Shown here: positions 34,612 through 43,823 of the stretch, piece after piece | How the letters are laid out: the number at the start of each line of letters is the position of its first letter | Position numbering within the stretch: position 1 is the first letter of the stretch | Source of the DNA: CAIMUS01 sp046347625 | Lineage (GTDB): Bacteria > Pseudomonadota > Gammaproteobacteria > Competibacterales > Competibacteraceae | Assembly: GCA_046347625.1 (NCBI GenBank) | Contig: JAXMFU010000002.1 | Coordinates: 992,001-1,056,000, forward strand | Direction: 5' to 3' | DNA length: 64,000 nt | The notes under the pieces: generated by a model | Databases searched by the model: none | Seen by the model: only the letters and a program-made list of their open reading frames with translations | What the model was told of the DNA's origin: nothing | Translations under genes and position numbers: made by a program

Positions 34612-35283
34612 TTAGCTGAAAAAGGAGAATATAAAATTGTATAACCAAACGACCAGTGGCCAAATATTGAGAATTCCGGTTGTCAACAACAGTGGTATAA
34701 GTATTAACCCATAAGGCTCCACTCGTGCCACTAACCGCCCAAACACATCTGGAAGTACACCCATTAGTACACGTGATCCATCCAAAGGAGGTATGGGCAA
34801 CATATTCAATACTCCAATAAAAACATTAGTGTAAATTCCAATTTCTCCCATACGTTCCAGCAAGACACCCAATAGAGGCATTCCTAATAGAAGTATAATC
34901 TTGCCAATTGCCATGACCAGACCCCAGCCAAAGGCCATGACCAAGTTGGCGCCGGGACCGGCCAGCGCGACCAAGGCCATATCCTGCTTGGGATGGCGCA
35001 ACCGATAATAATTGACAGGTACAGGCTTGGCCCAACCAAAAATAAAACCAAATAAGAAAAGCGAGAGAGTTGGAACCAGCACTGTACCTATGGGGTCTAC
35101 GTGACACAGAGGATTAAGGCTAAGCCGACCCTGTGACCAAGCGGTAATGTCGCCGCAGCGTAGAGCGGCCCAGCCATGTGCAACTTCGTGTAGCACGATG
35201 GCAAACAGGATAGGTGGTACATAGATAATTAAGTTTATGAAAATGCTGTATAAATATTGCATTGAGCCGGGTTCGTGTATCAT
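34612..35283 (-). CDS. Site-2 protease family (M50) membrane protein
   Basis: 223 residues, about six membrane helices. The zinc site is HEVAH at 32-36, and the third ligand motif is NMLPIPPLDGSRVL near 160. These small M50 proteins lack the PDZ domain of RseP; their substrates are unknown. It sits between yciO and trpS, a common order in Gammaproteobacteria. The start may be ATG 35283 or 35262. Confidence 0.9.
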   Translation of the reverse strand: MIHEPGSMQYLYSIFINLIIYVPPILFAIVLHEVAHGWAALRCGDITAWSQGRLSLNPLCHVDPIGTVLVPTLSLFLFGFIFGWAKPVPVNYYRLRHPKQDMALVALAGPGANLVMAFGWGLVMAIGKIILLLGMPLLGVLLERMGEIGIYTNVFIGVLNMLPIPPLDGSRVLMGVLPDVFGRLVARVEPYGLILIPLLLTTGILNIWPLVVWLYNFIFSFFS

Positions 35284-35314
35284 GGGTTCAGATCAACTTT
35301 CTAAAAACAAACAC

Positions 35315-35935
35315 TTACAGGAAAGCACTGGCGTCGCCTTTGCCCTGCCGGATCAGTTGCGGCGCACCCTCCACCAGATCGATGATGGTAGTGGGCTGAT
35401 AACCGCAGGAGCCGCCGTCGATGATTAAGTCCACATAATGCTCCAGTTGTTCCCGGATTTCCTCCGGCTCGTTCAAGGGCAGATCGTTTCCCGGCAGGAT
35501 CAGAGTGGTGCTCATGATAGGCTCACCCAGGTCGGCGAGCAGGGCCTGAACGATAGGGTGGGCCGGTATACGGATGCCGATCGTTTTACGCTTGGGATGT
35601 TGCAGCCGGCGGGGAACCTCGTGGGTGGCCCGGAGAATAAAAGTGAATGGTCCCGGCGTGGCGGCCTTGAGCAGGCGATACTGGCTGTTATCCACCCGGG
35701 CATAGGTGGCAATTTCCGACAAATCCCGGCATACCAGGGTGAAGTTATGATGCTTGTCGGTTTGCCGGATACGACGGATACGCTCGACTCCGTCCTTATT
35801 GTCCAACCGGCAACCCAGGGCATAGCTGGAATCGGTGGGATAGACGATGACGGCGCCCTCTCGGATAATCTCCACCGCCTGGTGAATCAGGCGCGGTTGG
35901 GGATTGGCCGGGTGAATTTGAAAAAACTGGCTCAT
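35315..35935 (-). CDS. yciO: YciO, Sua5/TsaC-like protein
   Basis: 206 residues, single Sua5/YciO/YrdC domain. GAVIVYPTDSSYALGC, RIRQTDKHHNFTLVCRD, TPGPFTFILRAT and the KRKTIGIRIPAHPI segment line the ATP/bicarbonate pocket known from TsaC. YciO is a paralogue of TsaC; its part in threonylcarbamoyl-AMP formation is weaker or uncertain. Length matches E. coli YciO. Faces yciB divergently. Confidence 0.92.
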   Translation of the reverse strand: MSQFFQIHPANPQPRLIHQAVEIIREGAVIVYPTDSSYALGCRLDNKDGVERIRRIRQTDKHHNFTLVCRDLSEIATYARVDNSQYRLLKAATPGPFTFILRATHEVPRRLQHPKRKTIGIRIPAHPIVQALLADLGEPIMSTTLILPGNDLPLNEPEEIREQLEHYVDLIIDGGSCGYQPTTIIDLVEGAPQLIRQGKGDASAFL

Positions 35936-36121
35936 GATCCTGTGTACTGACGCTGAAAGCAGGCACCCTGCCAGCCTTGAGCCGACAGGTCAAGTGCAAA
36001 GAAAGAAGGATAACTTATTTATGGCAACCAATTCAGTTACTATAGACCACCGTCCGGCTGTGACCTCTGCAGGTATCGGCCGGAGATTTTTTACCCTTCG
36101 ATCGACGGATGCTTGCGATTC

Positions 36122-36673
36122 ATGAAATTTCTGTTTGATTTCCTGCCGGTTTTGCTGTTTTTTATCGTCTATAAGCTGTACGACATCTATGTCGCTACGG
36201 CTGTACTGATTGTCGCCTCGCTGGCCCAGGTAGCCTGGTTGTGGCTGAGACATCGCCGGATCGAGAAGATGCCGCTGATCACGGCTTTGCTGGTGCTGCT
36301 GCTGGGTGGAGCGACTTTGCTGCTGCACGACGACACCTTTGTAAAATGGAAGCCTACCGTGGTGAATTGGTTGTTCGCCCTGGCCTTTTTAGGCAGCCAG
36401 TTTATCGGCGGCAAGACCTTGATCGAACGCATGATGAGTGGCACCATCGACCTGCCGGCGGAAATCTGGAGCCGGCTGAATACCCTTTGGGTAGCGTTCT
36501 TTATTCTGCTGGGGACGGCCAATCTGTATGTCGCCTTTAACTTCGATACCAATATCTGGGTCGATTTTAAACTATTCGGTATGCTGGGGCTGACTTTGGT
36601 TTTCGTGGTATTACAGTCGTTTTACCTGGCCCGCCATCTGAAAAGACCGGCGACCGAGACCTCTGAGGAGTAG
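36122..36673 (+). CDS. yciB: Inner-membrane septation protein YciB
   Basis: 183 residues, about five membrane helices (MKFLFDFLPVLLFFIVYKLYDIYVATA at the start). FLGSQFIGGKTLIERMM and NTLWVAFFILLGTANLYVAF are diagnostic of IspZ/YciB. It affects cell envelope synthesis and septation in E. coli and Shigella. The ATG at 36122 is preferred over a TTG three codons earlier. First of yciB-yciI-bolA-parvulin. Confidence 0.94.
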   Translation: MKFLFDFLPVLLFFIVYKLYDIYVATAVLIVASLAQVAWLWLRHRRIEKMPLITALLVLLLGGATLLLHDDTFVKWKPTVVNWLFALAFLGSQFIGGKTLIERMMSGTIDLPAEIWSRLNTLWVAFFILLGTANLYVAFNFDTNIWVDFKLFGMLGLTLVFVVLQSFYLARHLKRPATETSEE

Positions 36674-36677
36674 ACCC

Positions 36678-36980
36678 ATGCTCTACATGATTCTTGGCCG
36701 CGATGTCCCCAACAGCCTGGAGCAGCGTCTGGCGGTGCGTCCCGTTCATTTGGAACGTTTGCAGGCGCTGCAGTCGCAGGGACGGCTGTTGCTGGCCGGA
36801 CCGTTGCCCGCCCTCGACAGCCCCGATCCCGGCCCGGCGGGTTTCCTCGGTAGCCTGATCGTGGCGGAATTCGATTCGCTGTCGGAAGCCCGTGATTGGG
36901 CCGAGGCCGATCCTTATGTGGTTCACGGTGTATTTGCCGGCGTCGAGGTGCTGCCGTTTAAGAAGGTCCTGCCGGCATGA
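36678..36980 (+). CDS. yciI: YciI family protein
   Basis: 100 residues, ferredoxin-like dimeric fold. The conserved His and Asp are seen in RPVHLERLQALQ and DPYVVHGVF. Function is not established; related folds act as muconolactone isomerases or dehydrochlorinases. GAGGAG lies upstream, and its stop overlaps the bolA start by 4 bases (ATGA). The yciB-yciI-bolA order is widely conserved. Confidence 0.93.
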   Translation: MLYMILGRDVPNSLEQRLAVRPVHLERLQALQSQGRLLLAGPLPALDSPDPGPAGFLGSLIVAEFDSLSEARDWAEADPYVVHGVFAGVEVLPFKKVLPA

Positions 36981-37264
36981 CGGCGCGGGTCAGCCTGATC
37001 GAGGAGCGCCTGCGCCGCGCCCTGGAACCGCAGGCATTGCAGATTAACGATGATAGCGCCGCTCACGTAGGACATGCCGGGGCCCGCGAGGGCGGCGGTC
37101 ATTTTACGGTAATGATCGTATCCCGGCAGTTCACCGGCAAAGCGCTGCTGCAACGCCACCGCCTGGTCTATGCGGCTTTGCAGGATCTCATGCCGACCCA
37201 AATTCATGCTTTGAGTATCAAAGCATATACCCCTGAAGAATTCGAAGCTCCCACAACCTCTTGA
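36977..37264 (+). CDS. bolA: BolA family protein
   Basis: 95 residues, class II KH-like fold. IEERLRRALEPQALQINDDS is the start, GHFTVMIVSRQFTGKALLQRHRLVY carries the helix-turn-helix segment with the conserved RHRLVY, and IHALSIKAYTPEEF the last strand. BolA proteins bind iron-sulfur clusters with monothiol glutaredoxins; this one also fits IbaG-like relatives. It overlaps yciI and is followed by the parvulin gene 11 bases on. Confidence 0.92.
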   Translation: MTARVSLIEERLRRALEPQALQINDDSAAHVGHAGAREGGGHFTVMIVSRQFTGKALLQRHRLVYAALQDLMPTQIHALSIKAYTPEEFEAPTTS

Positions 37265-37275
37265 GAAGCGTACTC

Positions 37276-38268
37276 ATGTCTAAAAAGCCATTGCTAGCGG
37301 CCCTGTTGGGCCTTGGTTTTACCTTGGGAATCAGCGGTGTCCTGTCGGCTGCCGAGGAAAAGTCCCCAAGCCCGGTACCGGCCGGCGCACCGGCCCAACC
37401 GTCGGCTGCCACACCGGCCCAGCCACCGGCCCAGCCGCCGGCCGCCGCTGAAAAAAAACCTGTGCCCGATCCGGTAGCGGTGGTCAACGGTGTGCCTATT
37501 CCAAAGTCCCTCTATGATATCTATGCCCAGCAATGGCAGGCGCGGATGGGCGATTCCGATACACCCGCCGCCCGTAAGGCATTGATCGACAATCTGGTAT
37601 TACAAGAACTGCTGCTGCAGCAGGCCCAGCAACAGCACCTGACCGAGGACCCGCAGGTCATCCAGCAGATGGAAATGGCAAAGCGGAATGTGCTGATTGC
37701 GGCGATGCAGCGGAAGATATTAAGTGAAAAGGCACCCAACAGCGATATTGATCTGACCTCCGGGCGCTTGCGGGAGCCCAGCGAAGAAGAGATCAAAAAG
37801 GAATACGATTCCCGGGTGGCCGCCATGGGTAAAAAAGAATACAAAGTCCGCCACATTCTGGTGGACTCCGAGGAAAAGGCCAAGAATCTGATCGAGCAAC
37901 TTAAGAAAGAGAAGGGCGCCAACTTTTCCGAACTGGCGAAGACCAATTCCAGCGACAGCACCGCCGCCCAGGGTGGCGATCTGGATTGGATTAACCTCGG
38001 TGACATGGTGCCACCCTTCGGGCAGGCTGTCAGCAAACTGGAAAAGGGTAAATTTACCGAGCAGCCGGTCAAAACTGATTTCGGCTGGCATATTATTATC
38101 CTCGACGATATTCGCGATACCACTCCGCCGCCGCTGGAGGAAGTACGCCCGCAAATCGTGCAGGCCCTGCAACAAGCCACGCAGCAGCGAGTTCTCGAAC
38201 AACAAAGGCAGATTCTCCGAGACTATATCGAGAACCTGCGCAAAAACGCCAAGGTGGAAATTAAATAG
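37276..38268 (+). CDS. Periplasmic parvulin-type peptidyl-prolyl isomerase
   Basis: 330 residues. A signal peptide (MSKKPLLAALLGLGFTLGIS, cleaved near SAA-EE) is followed by a Pro/Ala-rich stretch (about 30-65). An N-terminal SurA-like chaperone helix region comes next, then one rotamase domain (about 195-295: YKVRHILVDSEEKA, GGDLDWINLGDMVPPFGQAV, GWHIIILDDIRDTTPP). It resembles PpiC/PrsA-type foldases for outer-membrane or secreted proteins. The in-frame start five codons earlier would lie inside bolA. Confidence 0.9.
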   Translation: MSKKPLLAALLGLGFTLGISGVLSAAEEKSPSPVPAGAPAQPSAATPAQPPAQPPAAAEKKPVPDPVAVVNGVPIPKSLYDIYAQQWQARMGDSDTPAARKALIDNLVLQELLLQQAQQQHLTEDPQVIQQMEMAKRNVLIAAMQRKILSEKAPNSDIDLTSGRLREPSEEEIKKEYDSRVAAMGKKEYKVRHILVDSEEKAKNLIEQLKKEKGANFSELAKTNSSDSTAAQGGDLDWINLGDMVPPFGQAVSKLEKGKFTEQPVKTDFGWHIIILDDIRDTTPPPLEEVRPQIVQALQQATQQRVLEQQRQILRDYIENLRKNAKVEIK

Positions 38269-38281
38269 CACCGCTTGTGTT

Positions 38282-38354
38282 GTAGGGTGGGCAGCTTGTC
38301 TGCCCACGCTGCCTGCGATACCGAATTGGTGGGCAGACAAGCTGCCCACCCTAC
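38282..38354. repeat. REP-like palindrome, GTAGGGTGGGC family
   Basis: GTAGGGTGGGCAGCTTGTCT and AGACAAGCTGCCCACCCTAC are perfect arms (more bases pair inside). It fills most of the parvulin-ald gap. Confidence 0.8.
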
Positions 38355-38387
38355 CACTGACATAGGCCGGCAACCGAGGAAAATGTC

Positions 38388-39506
38388 ATGCTTATCGGTG
38401 TCCCCAAAGAAATTAAAACCGAGGAGTATCGTATTGGCCTGACCCCTGCCAGTGTGCGCGAACTGAGTGCGCACGGGCACCAAGTTCTGGTCCAGAGCAA
38501 GGGCGGACTGGGCATCGGCATCAGCGATGAACAGTATCGGGCGGCGGGCGCCGGGATCATCGATAGTGCGGCGGAAATCTATGCCACCGCCGAGATGATC
38601 GTCAAAGTCAAGGAGCCCCAGCCCGAGGAACGGGCCATGCTCAGGGAAGGCCGGATTTTATTCACCTATCTGCATCTGGCGCCCGATCCGCAACAGACGG
38701 CGGATCTGGTGAAATCCGGCTGCGTGGCCATCGCTTATGAGACGGTAACCGATAGTCGCGGCGGTCTGCCGCTGCTGGCGCCGATGAGCGAGGTGGCCGG
38801 GCGGATGGCGGCGCAGGTAGGCGCGCATTGTCTGGAAAAACCGCAAGGCGGAGCCGGCATCCTGCTCGGCGGAGTGCCGGGCGTGGCCGCCGCCAATGTC
38901 GTGATTCTGGGCGGTGGTGTGGCCGGAACCAATGCCGCCCGAATGGCCATGGGGATGGAAGCCTCGGTGACCGTGCTCGAGCAAGCCCTGCCTCGGCTGT
39001 ATGACCTGGATCTGCAATTCGGCGCGGCGCTCAATACCATTTTCGCGACTCAGGACGCGATCGAACAGTACGTCCTCCAGGCCGATCTGGTGATCGGTGC
39101 CGTACTGGTGCCGGGCGCGGCGGCACCCAGATTGGTGAGCCGCGACATGGTAAAAAAGATGCGTCCGGGTTCCGTGCTGGTCGATATTTCCATCGACCAG
39201 GGCGGTTGCATGGAGACCAGCCGACCGACCACCCATAAAGATCCCACGTATGTCGTCGATGGCGTGGTGCATTACTGTGTCGCCAATATGCCGGGCGCAG
39301 TACCCCGCACCTCCGCCTTTGCCCTGAATAACGCCACCCTACCTTTCACCCTGGCGCTGGCCGATAAGGGTTGTCGCGCGGCCTTGCGCGACGATCCGCA
39401 TCTACGTAACGGTCTGAATGTGCATTTGGGTCGGATCACGCATGCCGCGGTCGCCCACGACCTGGGTTACGAGTATCAGCCGGCGACCGAAGCGTTGGGG
39501 ATTTGA
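38388..39506 (+). CDS. ald: Alanine dehydrogenase
   Basis: NAD-dependent interconversion of alanine with pyruvate and ammonia. 372 residues, the family length. Catalytic Lys75 (KVKEP) and His96 (TYLHLAP) are at the positions known from cyanobacterial enzymes. The NAD loop VVILGGGVAGTNAARMAMG begins near 171, and DISIDQGGCMETSRPT lies later. It stands alone: repeats on the left and an IS on the right. Confidence 0.96.
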   Translation: MLIGVPKEIKTEEYRIGLTPASVRELSAHGHQVLVQSKGGLGIGISDEQYRAAGAGIIDSAAEIYATAEMIVKVKEPQPEERAMLREGRILFTYLHLAPDPQQTADLVKSGCVAIAYETVTDSRGGLPLLAPMSEVAGRMAAQVGAHCLEKPQGGAGILLGGVPGVAAANVVILGGGVAGTNAARMAMGMEASVTVLEQALPRLYDLDLQFGAALNTIFATQDAIEQYVLQADLVIGAVLVPGAAAPRLVSRDMVKKMRPGSVLVDISIDQGGCMETSRPTTHKDPTYVVDGVVHYCVANMPGAVPRTSAFALNNATLPFTLALADKGCRAALRDDPHLRNGLNVHLGRITHAAVAHDLGYEYQPATEALGI

Positions 39507-39554
39507 TGCCCTTTTGGTTGGAGTTTTAACCGCAACGGTAGGGTGGGCACGGCC

Positions 39555-40740
39555 CAGGGCTGTTCAATGCTAAAGCCCCTTGTAGGCTAGCAGCCGATTG
39601 AAATCGAGGGCATTATCATAGAGTTCGAGGCTGATATTAGTAATGTCGTTGAAGCGTAGCAGGTTAAGGGCGAAGCTGCGCAGCATGGCGAAAATGCCGG
39701 GGTTGCGACGGATGCGGCTGGCATCCTCACCCAAGGTGACATCCCGGACGTAGTGTGAGCGGTTCTCGATGCCCCAGTGATCGCGGATGGCCTGGGCCGC
39801 GTCGGCCGCTGACAGGGCCACCGTGGATAGGTAATAGGCCGTTTCTTGGCGCGGGACCCAGTGTTTTTGACGGGTATCGAAGACCTCGGTGTAGCGGTGG
39901 ACTTCGATCAGGGTGCAGAAATGGTCGTGCCACTCCTCAAGGCCGGCACCGGGCGGCAGGTCCCAGAGCCGGGTGGTACGTTGCTCAATCCGGTTATGGC
40001 GACCGATCTCGTGGCTGTGGTGCTGATCCTGGGGCCGTTGGACAGGATACGTCTCGGTCAGCCGTTCGAATAGGGTCGGCTGATTCGCTTTCACTTGCAC
40101 AAGCAGGTGGTTGTGAGTGGCGATGACGGCCTCGACCGTTTTTTTTGGCAATGCAGTGCATCCAGGGTGAATAGTCGCCCGGACAGACCCAGCTCGTCGA
40201 TCAACTGCTGGGCGGCAGGAATTTCATGCGATTTGTCGGCAGTACTGATCAGCATATGCCCCAGAATCAGGGTACGCTCGGTGGCTAGGGCACTGAGGAC
40301 TTGGATGGCCTTCTGATCTTGGAACCGGTCAAAGCTGCCACGCAGGGTTTTGCCATCGATCGCGATACCCGTCAGTCCCGTGGGCGATCCTTCCAACACT
40401 GCCGCGTGGTGACGAAAGGCCACCTCCACGTCGGCCGGATTCAATCCTTGCAAGGTGTAGCGGATCGCCGTGTGAGCCGGGGCCCGCTTCCAGTGCAGCC
40501 CACACAGGGCGTTCAGTTGCGGCAGCCGGGCCTGGATGAACCGCTGGATCTTGCGGTATGACTTGGCGTCCGACAAGATGGCCAGAATGCTGAACAACAG
40601 CAGGGGTCCCAAGGCGTACAACCGGCCTTGGGGGCGACGATGATCGGGAATGGCGGCAAGAAAGGTCGGCAGCAGCATCGGCGTAAGCTATTGTTTGAAA
40701 ACAATAGGATGCCCTAATGGGAGAGCGTTGAACAGCCCTG
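39555..40740 (-). mobile_element. ISAs1-family insertion sequence
   Basis: 1186 bp. Ends CAGGGCTGTTCAATGCT and AGCGTTGAACAGCCCTG are inverted repeats with one mismatch. GGGCACGGCC at 39545-39554 is repeated at 40741-40750, a 10 bp target duplication fitting the ISAs1 family. Removing the IS restores a GTAGGGTGGGC-type palindrome (GGTGGGCACGGCCCACC), so it landed in a REP hairpin. Confidence 0.95.
39570..40678 (-). pseudogene. ISAs1 family transposase, frameshifted
   Basis: The N-terminal part (from 40678: IPDHRRPQGRLYALGPLLLF, GIAIDGKTLRGS with the first DDE Asp, LFTLDALHCQKK with the second) runs out of frame at an eight-A run at 40139-40146. The C-terminal part continues in another frame (TVEAVIATHNHLLVQVKANQ, then HWGIENRSHYVRDVTLGED with the Glu). 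A -1 slip on the A run joins them into a full ~368-residue protein. Either an indel or programmed slippage; single-ORF ISAs1 relatives favour the indel. Confidence 0.88.
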
Positions 40741-40794
40741 GGGCACGGCCCACCTCCTGTAATAGGACTCGAAGCAAGTATTGAAGGAGGCTGT

Positions 40795-40959
40795 ATGCTC
40801 AAGAGTGTCGAAGGTGTATATCGGAACAGGAAGATTGAATTGATCGAATTCCCTGAAGAGATGCAAGACAAAACACCCGTTATTGTGACCTTTCTGGAAA
40901 CAGGCTATATCGATTTGCGAAAGCGGGGCATCGACCAGGCACAGGCCGCAGAACTCTGA
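40795..40959 (+). CDS. Small antitoxin-like protein, 54 residues
   Basis: Begins MLKSVEGVYRNRKIELIEFP and ends DLRKRGIDQAQAAEL; AAGGAGG lies 4 bases before ATG. It resembles short proteins of the AF2212/DUF104 antitoxin-like type (a beta hairpin ending in VIVTFLE). The frame continues after TGA for 14 codons (KLLYGRGLSRA), and relatives would have Arg there, so the stop may be a recent nonsense change. No toxin gene follows. The ISAs1 element inserted about 55 bases upstream. Confidence 0.55.
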   Translation: MLKSVEGVYRNRKIELIEFPEEMQDKTPVIVTFLETGYIDLRKRGIDQAQAAEL

Positions 40960-41492
40960 AAGCTTCTCTATGGTCGTGGTTTGAGTAGGGCGTAACCAGT
41001 CGTCCGCGCTGGTGTAGGAGCGAGCCATGCTCGCGACTTGAACTGACGCCGGCAAGCCGGCGCAGTTGCGAGCATGGCTCGCTCCTACAGGCGCTTTAAA
41101 GGGACGTTGTCAGCACTTGACGGTCCATAGCGCGCTCGACTGGTTACGCTCGTTTGAGTAGCTACCTACATAGCGCAGAAACCACACTAGAGCGTCTCTC
41201 TGTTTTTCGGCAGCGCCCACAATAAGAGTCTTTAATTTATAAGAGTATATACCTGCCAAGTAGTTTTGAAGATGAGGTTGCTTAAAATGGAAAATATCGA
41301 GAATTTTGAGTATCGAGTGAAAAATAAATGGTAGTATCAAGTTAAGTGAAAAATACTATAGCATCAAAGGTTATTAGCCAACGTAGCCCGGATGGAACAT
41401 GGCGGAATCCGGACTACTTGCTATCGATAGAATGTTGCAACTTTCCGGCATATGTCCGGCCCAATGCAACGAGCAACTGAATAGGCAGAATC
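40960..41492. other. Spacer with a REP pair
   Basis: No convincing gene. It holds one REP pair (41013-41088), an AT-rich stretch at 41200-41380 and a GTAGCCCGGATG/GGAATCCGGACTAC repeat piece at about 41384-41418. A 76-codon open frame on the minus strand has no RBS or recognisable features. Confidence 0.5.
41013..41088. repeat. REP pair GTAGGAGCGAGC / GCTCGCTCCTAC
   Basis: Two units of the same family as the 10855 array, here as GTAGGAGCGAGCCATGCTCG and GAGCATGGCTCGCTCCTAC facing each other, with an inner GCCGGCAAGCCGGC hairpin. A classical BIME layout. Confidence 0.8.
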
Positions 41493-41810
41493 ATGGCAAC
41501 CTTGACCAGTACCTTAAACCTGCGTTTCGACCACATCGAAGCCACCGATCCCCGGCTGATCCAGGGCTTTTCCCTCGACCAGCTTGGCCAAATCCTGGGC
41601 GAGCAGCTATTGATCGCCCGCTACAAAGCCGGAGATTTCTCGCTGGGCGAGGTCTCGGAGATGCTGGGTTTCTACCCGGACATCGTGCGAACCCGGCAGT
41701 GGTTAAATGAGCGGGGTGTGACTCAGGACTACTCCGCGACGGAACGGGCGCATCTCGATCAAAGCGCACGCGAGCTGTTTTCCGGGCTGGGCCTTCCAGA
41801 GCGCGGCTAA
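41493..41810 (+). CDS. UPF0175 family antitoxin
   Basis: 105 residues. LLIARYKAGDFSLGEVSEML and TRQWLNERGVTQDYS are typical of UPF0175, a helix-turn-helix antitoxin family found upstream of DUF3368 PIN toxins. Exactly that partner begins 3 bases later but is cut by an ISL3-family insertion. The antitoxin itself is intact. Confidence 0.85.
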   Translation: MATLTSTLNLRFDHIEATDPRLIQGFSLDQLGQILGEQLLIARYKAGDFSLGEVSEMLGFYPDIVRTRQWLNERGVTQDYSATERAHLDQSARELFSGLGLPERG

Positions 41811-41895
41811 ACCATGGCCATCGTGATCTGCGACGCCTCATCGCTCATCAAGCTCTCGATTACCGAAACCCTGAGCCTCTTGCCCGAATTGTTCC

Positions 41896-43282
41896 GGCTC
41901 TCAGGTATCTTGCGGGGTAATCAATTATAATAGAAACAACAGGTTATAGTCTACGACGCAGATTCAAGTAAAGAGGTCATGAAATACTTATGGACCGTTT
42001 TGAAATTCCTTTAGACATCGAAGATGTCAAAATTGAAGCCGTTAACTTCGCTCCGAATCATGAAATTATTATCACCGTGACGAGTACTGTGGAAGGTACT
42101 CATTGTCATCGTTGTGGCAAAAAAATCATGGCGACTTATGGCTATGGGAGAGAGATTACGCTGCGTCATTTGTCGATTTTAGGGAAGCCAACCTATATCC
42201 GAATTAAGCCGAAAAGATATCAATGTCCTTATTGTGAGGACCACCCCACGACGACTCAGAAGTTATCCTGGTATGATGCCCGGAGTCCTCATACGAAGGC
42301 CTATGAAACGCATGTGTTACTCAGTTGAGTGAATAGTACAATAGTGGATGTGAGTATTAAAGAGGGGTTAGGTTATGAAGCGGTACAGGGGATCATTGAC
42401 CGGCGAGTGAGTGAAAAAGTCGAGTGGAAGGAGTTTAAGGACTTAGCGCAGGTGGGAATAGATGAAATCGCCGCCAAGAAAGGGCATCAGGACTTTTTCA
42501 CGATAGTGACAACCCGGTTAGCGACAGGAGCCATTCGGGTGCTGGGGGTCTTGGAAGGCCGGGAGAAAGCGACGGTAAAGAAATTTTTTTCGAGTATTCC
42601 CAAGGCGTTACGTAAAACGATTCGGGTGGTATGTAGCGACCTGTATGAAGGCTATATTAATGCGGTAAAGGAAGTTTTAGGGAAAGGAGTGCAGCTCGTC
42701 GTCGATCGTTTTCATGTCGCCAAGTGGTATCGGAAAGGGTTGGATGAGCTCCGCAAGAAAGAGTTAAAACGCGTAAAGAAAGAACTACCTGAAACCGATT
42801 ATCAAGCGTTCAAAGGGGTGATGTGGTTACTGCGTAAAAATCCGGCGGAGGTAAAGCCAGAAGAGTTAGAAGTCCTCAGTGGTTTGTTTAAATATACTCC
42901 CCTGTTAGGGTCCGCCTATGTCTTTTGTTATACGTTAACGAGTATTTTTGAACTCCCCCTTAGCAAAGCGGAAGCGAAGCAACGCTTACTGGCTTGGAAG
43001 CGGTTGGTGGAAGAGAGTGAGTTGGACTGTTTTGATACTTTCTTGTCAACGTTAGGTAAGCAGCTGGATGAGATTACGAATTATTTTGTGGATCGAAAGA
43101 ACAGTGGATTTGTAGAAGGATTGAATAATAAAATCAAGGTGATCAAACGACGTTGCGATGGGATTTTCAAGGTGGGTCATTTATTCCAGCGTCTCTTTAT
43201 CGATCTGGTAGGCTATGAAAAATATGCTTAATTATCAATAGCATGTCAGCTAGTAACCAGCAACGCAAATTACCAGAGAGCC
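41896..43282 (+). mobile_element. ISL3-family insertion sequence
   Basis: 1387 bp. Starts GGCTCTCAGGTATCTTGCG and ends with the imperfect complement of it (CGCAAATTACCAGAGAGCC). ATTGTTCC at 41888-41895 is repeated at 43283-43290, an 8 bp target duplication as in ISL3. The DNA is visibly AT-richer than the host genes. Confidence 0.95.
41990..43231 (+). pseudogene. ISL3 family transposase with in-frame TGA
   Basis: One frame of 413 codons with a single TGA at 42326-42328 (after ETHVLLS, before VNSTIVDVS). The N-terminal zinc finger has Cys/His pairs (CHRCGKK and CPYCEDH). The DDE domain follows (GIDEIAAKKGHQDF, VVCSDLYEGYINA, VVDRFHVAKWYRKG, NSGFVEGLNNKIKVIKRR). ISL3 relatives have a sense codon at the TGA. 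As read, the transposase is broken, but a single base change would restore it. Confidence 0.88.
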
Positions 43283-43823
43283 ATTGTTCCGCACGGTGGT
43301 TATTCCAGGAGCCGTTTATCAGGAATGCCCGCCGACCTTGCGCACCCAAATCGACAGCTTGGGCTTTTCGCTGGAAACACCTAAAGCCCGCGTATTCGTA
43401 CAGTTCGGCGCTGGCGAACGCGAGGCGTTGAATTTGGCCCTCGACGAGCCCTGGGTAGGCGCATTTGTTTTAACGGACGACCGAAAGGCGATTAACGCGG
43501 CGGCACGGACAGGCATCAAAACGATTACGGCGTTTGATTTCTTCGCGGCCCTAAAACTTATCAAGTGCATCTCCGATACGCGGCAGTTGGTGCAAAAACT
43601 GAGAAATGCCGGCGAGGGAATTAACGAGACCGAACTGAAAAGGATGCTGGAACAAACGGGCGAGCAATACAGCGAGGTAGGGTAAGGAAGGATATTCGCT
43701 TGTAGGTCGAAGCCTTGAAATGATGGGTTTCGCTACGCTCTACCCCTCCTACACGGGTTACTCAATGGCTTATTCCGGCCTACGGCTGCCAACTACTCCT
43801 GTACGAACACACGCTGTAAGTTC

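Larger units (their letters stand above)
41814..43685 (+). pseudogene. DUF3368 PIN-domain toxin split by an ISL3-family IS
   Basis: The 5' part (41814-41895) encodes MAIVICDASSLIKLSITETL then SLLPELF, with PIN Asp7. The 3' part (43283-43685) resumes with LFRTVVIPGAVYQEC and continues FGAGEREALNLAL and VLTDDRKAINAA (the acidic PIN residues). Removing the IS and one 8 bp duplication restores an uninterrupted ~161-codon frame, so no other damage is visible. PIN toxins are RNases. The upstream antitoxin is left without its toxin. Confidence 0.92.

Noticed and set aside
35934..36125. Short plus-strand frame before yciB
   Set aside because: It overlaps the start of yciO and the yciB leader, has no recognisable features, and the internal ATG at 36020 gives only about 35 codons.
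41110..41340. 76-codon minus-strand frame in the spacer before the UPF0175 gene
   Set aside because: No RBS, no recognisable features, AT-rich background; likely chance.
10377..42328. TGA recoding (Trp or selenocysteine) suggested by in-frame TGAs
   Set aside because: Many intact genes here (ndk, rlmN overlap, scpB) end at TGA, the interrupted genes are mobile or accessory, and no SECIS-like structure is evident. Nonsense changes or errors are simpler.
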